From the NCBI GenBank assembly GCA_963714255.1, contig CAVQNU010000019.1, positions 1 to 64,000 of the forward strand: a stretch of DNA of 64,000 nt, read 5' to 3'. Under the pieces are notes generated by a model. The model was given only the letters and a program-made list of their open reading frames with translations, was not told the origin of the DNA and searched no databases. Both the position numbers and the translations under genes were made by a program. The first letter of the stretch is position 1, and every line of letters begins with the position of its first letter. Origin of the DNA: Rhodovastum sp963714255. Lineage in GTDB: Bacteria; Pseudomonadota; Alphaproteobacteria; Acetobacterales; Acetobacteraceae. Positions 34,426 through 42,206 of this stretch are shown one piece after another.

Positions 34426-34992
34426 TTATCCGCCGTTCAGCGCCAGCCTCGCGGCCGGGCGGGCGGCCCGGCGCAGCGCTTCGTGGCTGGCCGGTGCGGG
34501 CGGCAGGATGAAGCCGTAGGCCGGATAGACATGGCTGCCCATGCTGTTGGTGGGCGGCCACCACATGCGCACCGCGGTCCAGTCGTTGCGCTCCGACACA
34601 TCGATGGCGAGATGATCCTCGGTGAGTTCGCCCGGCATCCAGTTGGCCTGGATCAGCAGGAGCCGGCGCGACGCCAGCACGCGCGACACCACGGCGACAT
34701 GGCCGGACGGCAGCCTTCCTTCCCGGCGCAGCACGAGCACCGCCCCGACTTCCGGCTGCGCCGACCGGTCATAGCGGCCGGCGGCCGCCGCCCACCACGT
34801 ATAGGCCTCGCCATACAGGGCAACACCGGACAACGCGCGGGCGAACGGGGCACAGGAAACGCCGGGGTGGTAACTGGAGGCGGCGAGGTTCGGCCCGGTG
34901 GCGGGGCCACCGGAGGCGCAAGCCGCCAGCGACCCGGCCAGCGCCAGAGCCGCGAAGCGGACAGGGTTTGACACCAGTGCCATACGGGACAT
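34426..34992 (-). CDS. CHAP-domain lipoprotein (probable peptidoglycan amidase/endopeptidase)
   Basis: 188 residues. A lipoprotein signal (ALALAGSLAACAS) is followed by a CHAP-like domain: Cys in GVSCAPFARALSG, His in PSGHVAVVSRVL, and a following acidic/Asn region (LIQANWMPGE). CHAP proteins cleave peptide bonds in the cell wall. The mature protein ends with helix-like RRAARPAARLALNGG. The start ATG at 34992 heads a good signal sequence; another at 34983 is possible. Confidence 0.82.
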   Translation of the reverse strand: MSRMALVSNPVRFAALALAGSLAACASGGPATGPNLAASSYHPGVSCAPFARALSGVALYGEAYTWWAAAAGRYDRSAQPEVGAVLVLRREGRLPSGHVAVVSRVLASRRLLLIQANWMPGELTEDHLAIDVSERNDWTAVRMWWPPTNSMGSHVYPAYGFILPPAPASHEALRRAARPAARLALNGG

Positions 34993-35043
34993 CCTGGAGG
35001 CGAATTATGAGGGAAATCGGGCAATCATTGCAATCGGAGCCGG

Positions 35044-35165
35044 AAAGGAAGCCAGGCCAGGACTCTGCCCTGGGCCCGCCCCGCGCGGAGCGCGCCTTCG
35101 GCACGACGGAGCGGGCGGAGCGCGCCTTCGGCACGACGGGGCAGTGGCCCCCTTGACCCCATGCC
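35044..35165. repeat. Dispersed palindromic element, locus 6 (degenerate, with a duplicated insert)
   Basis: AAGGAAGCCAGGCCAGGACTC start of a decayed CCAGGGCTC arm, then two copies of GGAGCGCGCCTTCGGCACGA (about 35085-35110 and 35117-35142) and a partial GGGGCAGTGGCCCCCTTGAC end. Between divergent genes. Confidence 0.75.
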
Positions 35166-35184
35166 TTTCGGACAATCGCGCTGG

Positions 35185-35330
35185 ATTAACCCTGCGGTAA
35201 CAACACCCGGGCAAGATGGCCCGCGAAGCCAGTTGGCTTCGGACTTCCTCCCCTCCGTCGCGGCCTGCACGTGAAGGCAGGCCCGCAACCACTCGGGGCG
35301 GCACGCCATTCGTGCCGCCCCTTTTCTTTT
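35185..35330 (+). ncRNA. Candidate small RNA or attenuating leader upstream of atzG
   Basis: Three stem-loops in series: GAAGCC-AGTT-GGCTTC (35225-35240), GCCTGC...GCAGGC (35263-35282) and a strong terminator (35295-35330), with a single-stranded CU-rich run CTTCCTCCCCTCC between the first two. CU-rich unpaired loops resemble anti-Shine-Dalgarno motifs of alphaproteobacterial trans-acting sRNAs. Alternatively it is a 5' leader that attenuates the downstream amidase genes. The 5' end is a guess. Confidence 0.4.
35295..35330 (+). terminator. Rho-independent terminator
   Basis: GGGGCGGCACG pairs with CGTGCCGCCCC (11 bp) around a CCATT loop, followed by TTTTCTTTT. It is the only textbook intrinsic terminator noticed in the window, and it lies 46 bases before the likely atzG start. 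Confidence 0.85.
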
Positions 35331-35376
35331 GGTGCGGCCGCGGCGCACCATGCCTGCGCAGCAGCGGGAGACGGGG

Positions 35377-35559
35377 ATGGACGCGGATCTGGTCGCGGCA
35401 CTGGCGCGTCTGGCCGGTCTGGAACGGGCGCTGGCGGCATTTCCCGCCGACGTGCACGCCGCCGCCGCACAGGCCCTCGACCATCGCGCGGACATGGCCG
35501 CAAGCAACGACCACACCGCCGAGCCCTGGCCCCCTATGCGGGCCGGAACCGGGCTGTGA
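35377..35559 (+). CDS. AtzG-like small amidase partner (DUF4089)
   Basis: 60-residue protein beginning MDADLVAALARLAGLERALA and containing AAFPADVHAAAAQALDH. It has the size, sequence flavour and position of AtzG-like (DUF4089) small subunits that sit directly upstream of AtzE-type amidases and, in the cyanuric-acid pathway, complex with AtzE. The ATG at 35377 is preferred for its GGGAG 7-11 bases upstream; an in-frame ATG at 35350 would add nine residues. The TGA overlaps the GTG start of the amidase (GTGA). Confidence 0.7.
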   Translation: MDADLVAALARLAGLERALAAFPADVHAAAAQALDHRADMAASNDHTAEPWPPMRAGTGL

Positions 35560-37010
35560 GCCAGCCGCCGCCGGCCGGGCCGCACTGGCTCGGCGCCGCC
35601 GCCGCCGCGCGCGCCTTCGCCGCCCGCACCCTCTCGCCGGTGGAACTGCTGCACGCCTTGCTGGCGCGCAGCGAGGCGCTGAACCCGCGGATCAACGCCT
35701 TTATCCGCCTGGATGCGCAAGCGGCGCTGGAATGCGCCCGGATCGCCGAGACCGAGATCATGGCCGGACGCGTGCGCGGCCCGCTGCACGGGGTGCCGGT
35801 CGGCATCAAGGACATCATCGACGTGGCCGGCCTGCCCACCACCTGCCATTCCCGCCTGCGGCTGGACCATGTCGCGGCCGAAGACGCCGCGGTGGTGGCA
35901 AGGCTGCGGCAGGCGGGTGCCATCATCATGGGCAAACTCGCCACCCATGAGTTCGCCATCGGCGGCCCCAGCTTCGACCTGCCCTTCCCGCCGGCGCGCA
36001 ACCCGTGGAACAAGGCGCACCATCCGGGCGGGTCGTCCTCCGGCGCGGGGGCGGGGCTGGCGGCGGGGCTGTTCCCGCTGGCGCTGGGCACCGACACCGG
36101 CGGGTCGATCCGCCACCCGGCCAGCGCCTGCGGCATCGTCGGGCTGAAACCGACCTACGGGCTGGTGTCGCGCCGCGGCGTGTTTCCGCTCGCCTTCACC
36201 TGCGACCATGTGGGGCCGATGGCGCGCAGCGTGGCCGACGCCGCGCTGCTGCTGGACTGCATCGCCGGCCACGACGCGCGCGATCCTGGCAGCGCCGCGG
36301 TGCCGCGCACGCATTATGCCGCCTTGCTGGAGCGCGGCACGCGTGGCCTGCGCATCGGCTATGTGCGCCACTTCCACGAGCGCGACATGCCGGCCGCCCC
36401 CGAGGTGGCGGCCGGGCTGGAGCGGGTTGTCCGCACGCTCGCAGCCGATGGGGCGGAGATCCGCGACGTGACCCTGCCTCCGCTGGCCGGGTTCGCCGCG
36501 GTCAACCGGGTTATTCTCTCCAGCGAGGCCTGGGCGGTGCATGCGCCCTGGCTGCGCCATCGCCCCGGCGACTACGGAAGGCTGGCGCGGCGACGGCTGA
36601 TGGCGGGCGCGTTCTACCAGGCCGGCGACTACATCGCCGCCCAGCAGCGGCGCCGGCAGCTGATCGCCGCGGTCGAGGAGGCGCTGCGCACGGTGGATGT
36701 GCTGCTGTGCGCCAGCTCGATGGAACCGGCCTGCCGCATCGATGACGCCGACGCTTTGGCGCACACTTATTCACGCCAGGCGCGCACGCCGTTCAATGTC
36801 ACCGGCCATCCGGCGCTGGCGATGATGGCGGGCTTGTCGGCGGGCGGGCTGCCGCTGTCGGTGCAGTTCGCCGGACGGTATTTCGACGAAGCCACGCTGC
36901 TGCGCGTGGCGCGGGCGTGGGAACGGGCGGCTTGCACCGATACCGCCCACCCCGCGCTGGCCGACCCCGCACCGGCCCATCCCGCACCGGCCCACCCCGC
37001 ACTGGGCTGA
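35556..37010 (+). CDS. Amidase-signature-family hydrolase (AtzE-like)
   Basis: 484-residue Ser-cisSer-Lys amidase. Catalytic Lys in PVGIKDIIDVAGLPTT, the Ser-rich motif GGSSSGAGAGLAAG and the nucleophile region TDTGGSIRHPASACGIVGLK are all intact. With an AtzG-like gene coupled upstream it belongs with AtzE family (1-carboxybiuret or similar hydrolysis), though aryl-amidase or other small-amide specificity is possible. The tail is odd: repeated HPAPAHPAPAHPA-type units after the catalytic domain, beyond residue 465. Start GTG at 35556, overlapping the atzG stop. Confidence 0.85.
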   Translation: MSQPPPAGPHWLGAAAAARAFAARTLSPVELLHALLARSEALNPRINAFIRLDAQAALECARIAETEIMAGRVRGPLHGVPVGIKDIIDVAGLPTTCHSRLRLDHVAAEDAAVVARLRQAGAIIMGKLATHEFAIGGPSFDLPFPPARNPWNKAHHPGGSSSGAGAGLAAGLFPLALGTDTGGSIRHPASACGIVGLKPTYGLVSRRGVFPLAFTCDHVGPMARSVADAALLLDCIAGHDARDPGSAAVPRTHYAALLERGTRGLRIGYVRHFHERDMPAAPEVAAGLERVVRTLAADGAEIRDVTLPPLAGFAAVNRVILSSEAWAVHAPWLRHRPGDYGRLARRRLMAGAFYQAGDYIAAQQRRRQLIAAVEEALRTVDVLLCASSMEPACRIDDADALAHTYSRQARTPFNVTGHPALAMMAGLSAGGLPLSVQFAGRYFDEATLLRVARAWERAACTDTAHPALADPAPAHPAPAHPALG

Positions 37011-37092
37011 ACCAAATGCGCCGCCGCCCGCGGCCTTAACCCGACGGCGAGTATTCGGCGGCACTCTGCTGCCGTTTTTTGGGGAAAATGCC

Positions 37093-39447
37093 ATGTCGCT
37101 CGGGGTGCGGATCATGCTGGCGATGGGCGTGCTCGCCGCCATCGCTGCAATCTTGCTGGGCAGCGAGGCGGTCGATGCCCTCGGCGTGGCCGCCCAGGCG
37201 CGCGAACGCCAGCGGCTGAACACCGTCAGCGCCGCGCTGGCCGACGCGGCCGGCGCGCTGGCGGTCGAGCGGGGGCTGACCAATGGGTTGCTGGCCGATC
37301 CGTCACGCGCCTCGCCGGCCGGTCGGGCCGAGGCGATGGCCGCGCGCGGGCGGGCGGAAGCGGCGCTCGACACGGCCCTGCAGGACGTGTCCGGCACCGA
37401 CGCCGAGGCGGTTGCGCGGACAAGGACCGCGCTGGCTGGCTTGCGCCTGCAGGCCGACCGGACACTGGCTGGCGAGGCCGCGGCGCCGCCCGCGCCCGCC
37501 GCCTGGTTCGCCGCCGCCACCGCGCAGATCGACGCGGTGGTGAGCCTGCGGCGCGCCATGGACACCGCCGCAAACGCCGAGGGCCCGATCGCCCGTCTGG
37601 TCGCGCTGCGCGACCGGCTGGGCGAAATGAGCGAGTTCGCCGGCCGCGAACGCGGCCTGGTCAACGGCCTGATCAGCGCCGCCGCCGGCGCCACTGCAGA
37701 GCAGGCGCTGGCGCTGGCGGCGGCCGAGGGCCATATCGACGGCGCCTGGGCACGGGTCGGCGGGCGGATGACGGATGCCTCGCCGGCGCTGCGCGCGCGC
37801 ATGCAGGCGGTTGAGGCCGCTTGGTATGCCGAGTTCCAGCCGTTGCGCCGGCAGGTGCTGGCGACGGCGATGCGCGGCGACACGTGGCCGGTTGCGACCG
37901 CCGTATGGTTCGCCGGCGCGACGCGCGGCATCGACGCGCTGCTGGCCGCACAGGCGCAGGCCGGCGCCGACGTGGCCGCGCTGCTGCAGATCGAATCCGC
38001 CGACGCCCGGCAACGGTTGGCGTTGCATCTGGGCGCGCTGCTGGGCGCGCTGGGTCTCGTCGTCGGCTTCAGCTGGTATGTGCTGCGCGGCGTGGTGCGT
38101 CCGCTGCGGCGGATCATCGCGGTGATCGAACGGCTGGCGGCCGGCGATCTCGATGCCAATGTGCCCGTCACCGACGGGCGCGACGAAATCGGGCGGCTGT
38201 TGCGCGCCACCGCGCATTTTCAGGCCACTGCGCGCGAGGCGCGGCGGCTGGCGGCGGAGCAGGAAAGGCTGCGCGAGCAGGCCGAGGAGAGCCGGCTGTC
38301 GGCCATGCGCGAGGTGGGCGTGCTGGTGGAAGAAATCGGGGCGCAGGCAATCGCCGGCGTGCGGACCCAGGCAGACGCTCTGGCCGCCCTGGCCGGGCGC
38401 ATGCAGGGCGACAGCGCCACGGTCGCCGGTGCGGCCAGCGATGCCCTGGCCGAAGCCGATGCCGTGCGGACGCAAACGGATGCCGGCGCCCAGGCCGCCG
38501 CCGGGCTGAACGGGGCCATCGGCGAGATCGCCACGCAGATGGAACGCGCCGCTGCGGCGACCCGCGTGGCGGTCGCGCGAACCGGCGAGGCACATGGCGT
38601 GTTCACAGCCCTCGGCACCAGCGTGGGCGAAATCGGTGAAGTGGCGACCCTGATTGCGGAAATCGCCGGACGGACCAACCTGCTGGCGCTCAACGCCACG
38701 ATCGAGGCGGCCCGCGCCGGCGAGGCCGGACGGGGCTTCGCCGTGGTCGCCGGCGAGGTAAAGGCGCTCGCGCAGGAGACCGCGCGCAGCACCGAGCGTA
38801 TCGTCCAGCGCATCGGCGCGATCGAGCAGCAGACCCGCGCAGCAACTGTTGCCATGGCGTGCATCACCGCCGCGGTGGGCGAGATCGACACGGTGGCCGG
38901 TGCGGTGGCGGCAGCGGTCGAGGAGCAATCGGCGGCGACCGCGGAAATCGCCGAGTCGGTGCGGGCGTGCAACGACGCCGCTGGCCGCGCGGCCGGGTGC
39001 ATGGACGCGGCCGCGGCCGGCACCGCGCGCTCGGTGGCATCCTGCGGGGAGATGGCCGGCATTGCCCGGACGGTTGCGGACAGCGTGGGCGATATGAAAA
39101 CCACGCTGGTGCGCGTGTTGCGCACGCGGGTGGAGGAACTCGACCGACGGGCGAGTGCGCGCCACGCCGTGCGCCTGCCGGCGCAACTGGCGTGCGGCGG
39201 CGTGCGCAGCACGGGCACGTTGCTGGATGTCTCGGCCGGCGGGGCGCAGTTGCTGCTTGCGGCGGCCGGCGGGGTTGGGGTCGGCACGAAGGCCGTGCTG
39301 CACGCGGCCCCGTTGCCGTCGGTTGCGGCCGAGGTCGTACAACGGTCCGACATGGCATTGCATCTGCGGTTCGTCTTCGCCGACGCCGCCGAGACCGCGG
39401 CAATGGCGGCAGCGGTCGCGGATCTGACGCGGCGCGCCGCCGCATAG
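37093..39447 (+). CDS. Methyl-accepting chemotaxis protein with C-terminal PilZ domain
   Basis: 784 residues. An N-terminal membrane helix (IMLAMGVLAAIAAILLG), a long helical periplasmic sensor (about residues 40-310, nitrate-sensor-like in pattern, with ERGLTNGLL and RERGLVNGLI repeats), a second helix (GALLGALGLVVGFSWYVL), a HAMP domain (RPLRRIIAVIERLAAGDLDA), a methyl-accepting signalling domain with the hairpin tip EIAGRTNLLALNATIEAARA, and a C-terminal PilZ domain (RRASARHAVRLPAQLACG, then LLDVSAGGAQLLL). PilZ binds c-di-GMP, so chemosensing may be tuned by that messenger. Confidence 0.9.
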   Translation: MSLGVRIMLAMGVLAAIAAILLGSEAVDALGVAAQARERQRLNTVSAALADAAGALAVERGLTNGLLADPSRASPAGRAEAMAARGRAEAALDTALQDVSGTDAEAVARTRTALAGLRLQADRTLAGEAAAPPAPAAWFAAATAQIDAVVSLRRAMDTAANAEGPIARLVALRDRLGEMSEFAGRERGLVNGLISAAAGATAEQALALAAAEGHIDGAWARVGGRMTDASPALRARMQAVEAAWYAEFQPLRRQVLATAMRGDTWPVATAVWFAGATRGIDALLAAQAQAGADVAALLQIESADARQRLALHLGALLGALGLVVGFSWYVLRGVVRPLRRIIAVIERLAAGDLDANVPVTDGRDEIGRLLRATAHFQATAREARRLAAEQERLREQAEESRLSAMREVGVLVEEIGAQAIAGVRTQADALAALAGRMQGDSATVAGAASDALAEADAVRTQTDAGAQAAAGLNGAIGEIATQMERAAAATRVAVARTGEAHGVFTALGTSVGEIGEVATLIAEIAGRTNLLALNATIEAARAGEAGRGFAVVAGEVKALAQETARSTERIVQRIGAIEQQTRAATVAMACITAAVGEIDTVAGAVAAAVEEQSAATAEIAESVRACNDAAGRAAGCMDAAAAGTARSVASCGEMAGIARTVADSVGDMKTTLVRVLRTRVEELDRRASARHAVRLPAQLACGGVRSTGTLLDVSAGGAQLLLAAAGGVGVGTKAVLHAAPLPSVAAEVVQRSDMALHLRFVFADAAETAAMAAAVADLTRRAAA

Positions 39448-39470
39448 ACCTCGATCGGGGGCAATGGGCT

Positions 39471-39570
39471 AAAGTAACGGGTTACAAGGGCCTCCCGGCC
39501 GTCGCGCCGGAGGCGCGCTGCGCGGGACGGCGGGTCCAGGGCAGAGCCCTGGCCTTGTCTTCCTTCACTC
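39471..39570. repeat. Dispersed palindromic element, locus 7 (half element with insert)
   Basis: GGGTTACAAGGGCCTCCCGG, an insert GCGCCGGAGGCGCGCTGCGC, then GGGTCCAGGGCAGAGCCCTG and CCTTGTCTTCCTTCAC. Between convergent genes. Confidence 0.85.
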
Positions 39571-39581
39571 GGTTGCCCTGA

Positions 39582-40499
39582 TTATCCCGAAAGAAACTTC
39601 TTCACCGGTTCCAACGCCTCAGCCGGCGATTCTTCCTGCGGAACGTGTCCCAGGCCGGGCAGTGCCACAAGCCTGGCGTTGGGCAGCGCCGCGAGGTAGG
39701 CGGCGGCGTTGCCGATCGGGATCACGGCGTCCTTTTCGCCCCACAGCAGCAGCACCGGCGCGCGCACCTGCCGCAGGATCGGCACCGGGTCCTGCAGCAC
39801 CATCTGCGCCATCCGCGCGAGCACCGCCTCGCGGACGCCGGGCGCCAGAATCATGTCGCGGTAGCGGGCAACGGTCTCCTCGGACAGAAGCCGGGGATCG
39901 CCATAGGCCATGGCGAGATCCGTCCGCAGCAGCGGCATGGGCAGCATGTAGGGCAGCAGCCCGGCGGTCAGCGGCACCTCGGCGGGGTGGCCATAGACCA
40001 TGCCTGTGCTGGCAAATCCGTCCGGCGAGATCAGCACAAGCCTGGACACGCGGGCCGGGTGGCGGGCGGCGAAGCTCCAGGCGATCCGCCCGCCCATCGA
40101 GTTGCCGATCAGGATGGCGCGCCGGACCCGCAGCCGGTCCATCAGCGCCGCGATCACCTGCATGGCGCGGGCGTCGGTGTAGTCGCCGGTGGGATCGGCG
40201 CCGGTCAGTCCGAAGCCCGGCAGATCGAAGCGGATCACCCGGTACTCGGCCGACAGCGCCTGCGCCCAGGCCTCCCAGGTGTGCAGGCTGGCGCCGAAGC
40301 CGTGCAGCATGATGATCGCCGGCGCGTCGCGCTTGCCGGTGTCGCGCACATGCACGCGCACACCTTCGGCCACGATGAAGCTGGACGGCGGCGCGGCATA
40401 CCGGGCCTCCAGCTCGGCGCGGGATAAGTCGGGCGCGTACAGCCACATCCCTGCGGTAACGATGCTGGAGAAGAGGATTTGCAGGATAACCGCTGTCAC
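39582..40499 (-). CDS. Alpha/beta-fold hydrolase
   Basis: 305 residues with an N-terminal membrane anchor (VILQILFSSIVTAGMWLYAP). The hydrolase core shows LHGFGASLHTWEAW, the nucleophile elbow GNSMGGRIAW, Asp in LLWGEKDAVIPI, and His in LPGLGHVPQEESP. It could be an esterase, epoxide or haloalkane-type hydrolase, or a lipase; the substrate cannot be told. Starts with GTG at 40499, just before the first membrane residue. Confidence 0.85.
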   Translation of the reverse strand: MTAVILQILFSSIVTAGMWLYAPDLSRAELEARYAAPPSSFIVAEGVRVHVRDTGKRDAPAIIMLHGFGASLHTWEAWAQALSAEYRVIRFDLPGFGLTGADPTGDYTDARAMQVIAALMDRLRVRRAILIGNSMGGRIAWSFAARHPARVSRLVLISPDGFASTGMVYGHPAEVPLTAGLLPYMLPMPLLRTDLAMAYGDPRLLSEETVARYRDMILAPGVREAVLARMAQMVLQDPVPILRQVRAPVLLLWGEKDAVIPIGNAAAYLAALPNARLVALPGLGHVPQEESPAEALEPVKKFLSG

Positions 40500-40622
40500 G
40501 AGAGCGCACCTGGCCTTTCGTCCTGCAGCCGGGCGCCACCGGCCGGCGGGAAAACATCTGGGCGCAGAATAGGGACGGATACGAGGCCGTAAAGCCCGCC
40601 GGAACGCCCCGACCCGCCCGGA

Positions 40623-41189
40623 TCAGCCCCGGCGCAGGGCCGCGACCAGCGCCTCGGCGGTACCGGCGTCGGTATCCAGGGCACGCATGGCGATGTCTTG
40701 GGTGAAGCCGGCGCGTGCCAGCACGGCAAGCTCGCGCCGAGGGTCGGCGGCGGCGTCCGGGTCGCGGAACGGGCCGAGGCGGCGGCGGCGGGCCAGTGCC
40801 AGGGCGGCGGCCAGCTCGGCCTCAGGGTTGTCGGGCAGGGCGGCGCGCGCGTCGTCGCCGGCCACGCCGCGGGCGGCCAGATGGGCGGCGATGGCGCGGC
40901 GGGAACGGCCGAAGCGGCCGAGGCTGCGGGCGCGGCTGGCGGCAAACGCGGCGTCGTCCACCACGCCGGCTTCGGCCAGCCGCGCGACCACCGTGCGCAC
41001 GGTCTGGCGAAGGGCGGGCAGGGCAGCGGCGGCGTCCTCGGTGCCGGCTGCGCGCGCCCAGCGCTCACAGCGCCGGTCGAGCGCGCGGGTGAGCGCGGCC
41101 CGGCTGGCTGCGTAGCGGGACAGATGCGCGAGTGCCGCTTCGTGCAGCGCGGCTTCGGTCGGCGCGGGCGTTGCCATGCCACGAACCAT
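40623..41189 (-). CDS. recX: Regulatory protein RecX
   Basis: 188-residue RecX-family protein: helical repeats with the typical AALHEAALAHLSRYAASRAA, GVVDDAAFAASRARSL, RFGRSRRAIAAHLAARGV pattern. It modulates RecA filament activity. recA is not in the window. The start is either ATG 41189 or 41177; the region is antisense to the beginning of the next (plus-strand) gene, and the divergent starts overlap, leaving almost no room for a conventional promoter pair. Confidence 0.85.
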   Translation of the reverse strand: MVRGMATPAPTEAALHEAALAHLSRYAASRAALTRALDRRCERWARAAGTEDAAAALPALRQTVRTVVARLAEAGVVDDAAFAASRARSLGRFGRSRRAIAAHLAARGVAGDDARAALPDNPEAELAAALALARRRRLGPFRDPDAAADPRRELAVLARAGFTQDIAMRALDTDAGTAEALVAALRRG

Positions 41190-41829
41190 GGCACGGGTGG
41201 GAACCGGCCGGAACGCCGCCCGCGAACCGGCGGCGCAATTCCGCCATGCATCGTTGCGCGGCGGTTGCGACGCCGGCCGCATCTTCCGCATTGTTCCGGA
41301 GCAGGCGGAAGCGGAGGGCGGAGGATGGCGGAGTACCTACATTCATGGCCAGCTGGCCCTCAACCGGCTGCCCGATGATGGCCGCCTGCACGTGCAGGCC
41401 TACGGCTTCTTCTATGCCAGCACGCTGGCGCGCCTGCGGGAAGACCTGCGCGGCAACCGCAGCGGCCTGGTAGTGGTGGAGGTCGGGTCGCCGATCCATG
41501 CGCCGACGCTGCAGCTCGTGCTTGATCGCCGGTCGCTTTATCTGCGCGCCTTTCGCGCCGCCGGGCAGGCGACATGGTGGGGCTTCCTCGCCGAAGGCTG
41601 CCCGGCCAGCCTGCCGGGCGGGCCGGTGCGGGCGATCCGCGGGTCGAGCAACTATACGGACCTCGGCCTGCCGGACGGCATCAACCTGACCGCCGTGCGC
41701 CTGCTGACCCGGCTTGCCAGCTTCGCCGGCACCATCGGGCCTGATATGGCGCAAGCGCTGGTGCTGCTGCTGTTCCTGGTCCCCGAGGCGCTGCGCTTCG
41801 ACAACGTGCTGCTGCCACACCTGGCCTGA
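41188..41829 (+). CDS. Ribosome-inactivating-protein (rRNA N-glycosidase) domain protein
   Basis: 213 residues without signal peptide. From about residue 75 it lines up by eye with the A-chain of ricin/Shiga-type N-glycosidases: FYASTLARLREDLRG (first helix), LVVVEVGSPIHAPTLQLVLD then RSLYLRAFRAAG (the VTLALD..NAYVVGYRAG strand pair, with Tyr118), GSSNYTDL (the GGNYDRL loop, Tyr156), then helix AVRLLTRLAS, and LLLFLVPEALRFDNV (the SEAARF helix, with catalytic Glu200 and Arg203). The C-terminal Trp motif is absent because the protein ends at residue 213. Bacterial RIPs attack the sarcin-ricin loop of rRNA. Start may be ATG 41176. No immunity or toxin-delivery gene is obvious beside it. Confidence 0.6.
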   Translation: MARVGTGRNAAREPAAQFRHASLRGGCDAGRIFRIVPEQAEAEGGGWRSTYIHGQLALNRLPDDGRLHVQAYGFFYASTLARLREDLRGNRSGLVVVEVGSPIHAPTLQLVLDRRSLYLRAFRAAGQATWWGFLAEGCPASLPGGPVRAIRGSSNYTDLGLPDGINLTAVRLLTRLASFAGTIGPDMAQALVLLLFLVPEALRFDNVLLPHLA

Positions 41830-41839
41830 GGAGGGCAAT

Positions 41840-42067
41840 GGGGTGAAGAAAGGAAGGCCAGGGGCTCTGCCCCTGGACCCCGCCAAGGGCCGAAAGGCCC
41901 TTGGAACCCATTACTTTTAGGCAGTTGTTTTGAGAGGGGGGGGAAGGCGGTAAACCGGTTCACCGCCTCACCCCTCTCTCAAAACAACTGCTTAAGTAGC
42001 GGGGTCCAGGGGCCTCCCGGCCCCTGGCGGGTCCAGGGCAGAGCCCTGGCCTTCCTTTCTTCACCCC
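41840..42067. repeat. Dispersed palindromic element, locus 8 (longest, full length)
   Basis: Outer arms GGGGTGAAGAAAGGAAGGCC and GGCCTTCCTTTCTTCACCCC are perfectly complementary. Hairpins CCAGGGGCTCTGCCCCTGG and CAAGGGCCGAAAGGCCCTTG follow, with inner arms GTTGTTTTGAGAGG and CTCTCAAAACAAC and the centre AACCGGTT at 41953-41960. It lies between the RIP-like gene and argD. Confidence 0.9.
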
Positions 42068-42206
42068 ATTGCCCCGCAGGTTTGACACCATCCCGCCGGC
42101 TGGCTCATTCTTTCCCGTTCCTGGAACCGCCTGCGCAGGGGCGCGACGGCGGCTCAATCCCGGGAAGCCGCCCCGTTCCCCGGGGCAAACGAGGACCCGC
42201 AAGGAC

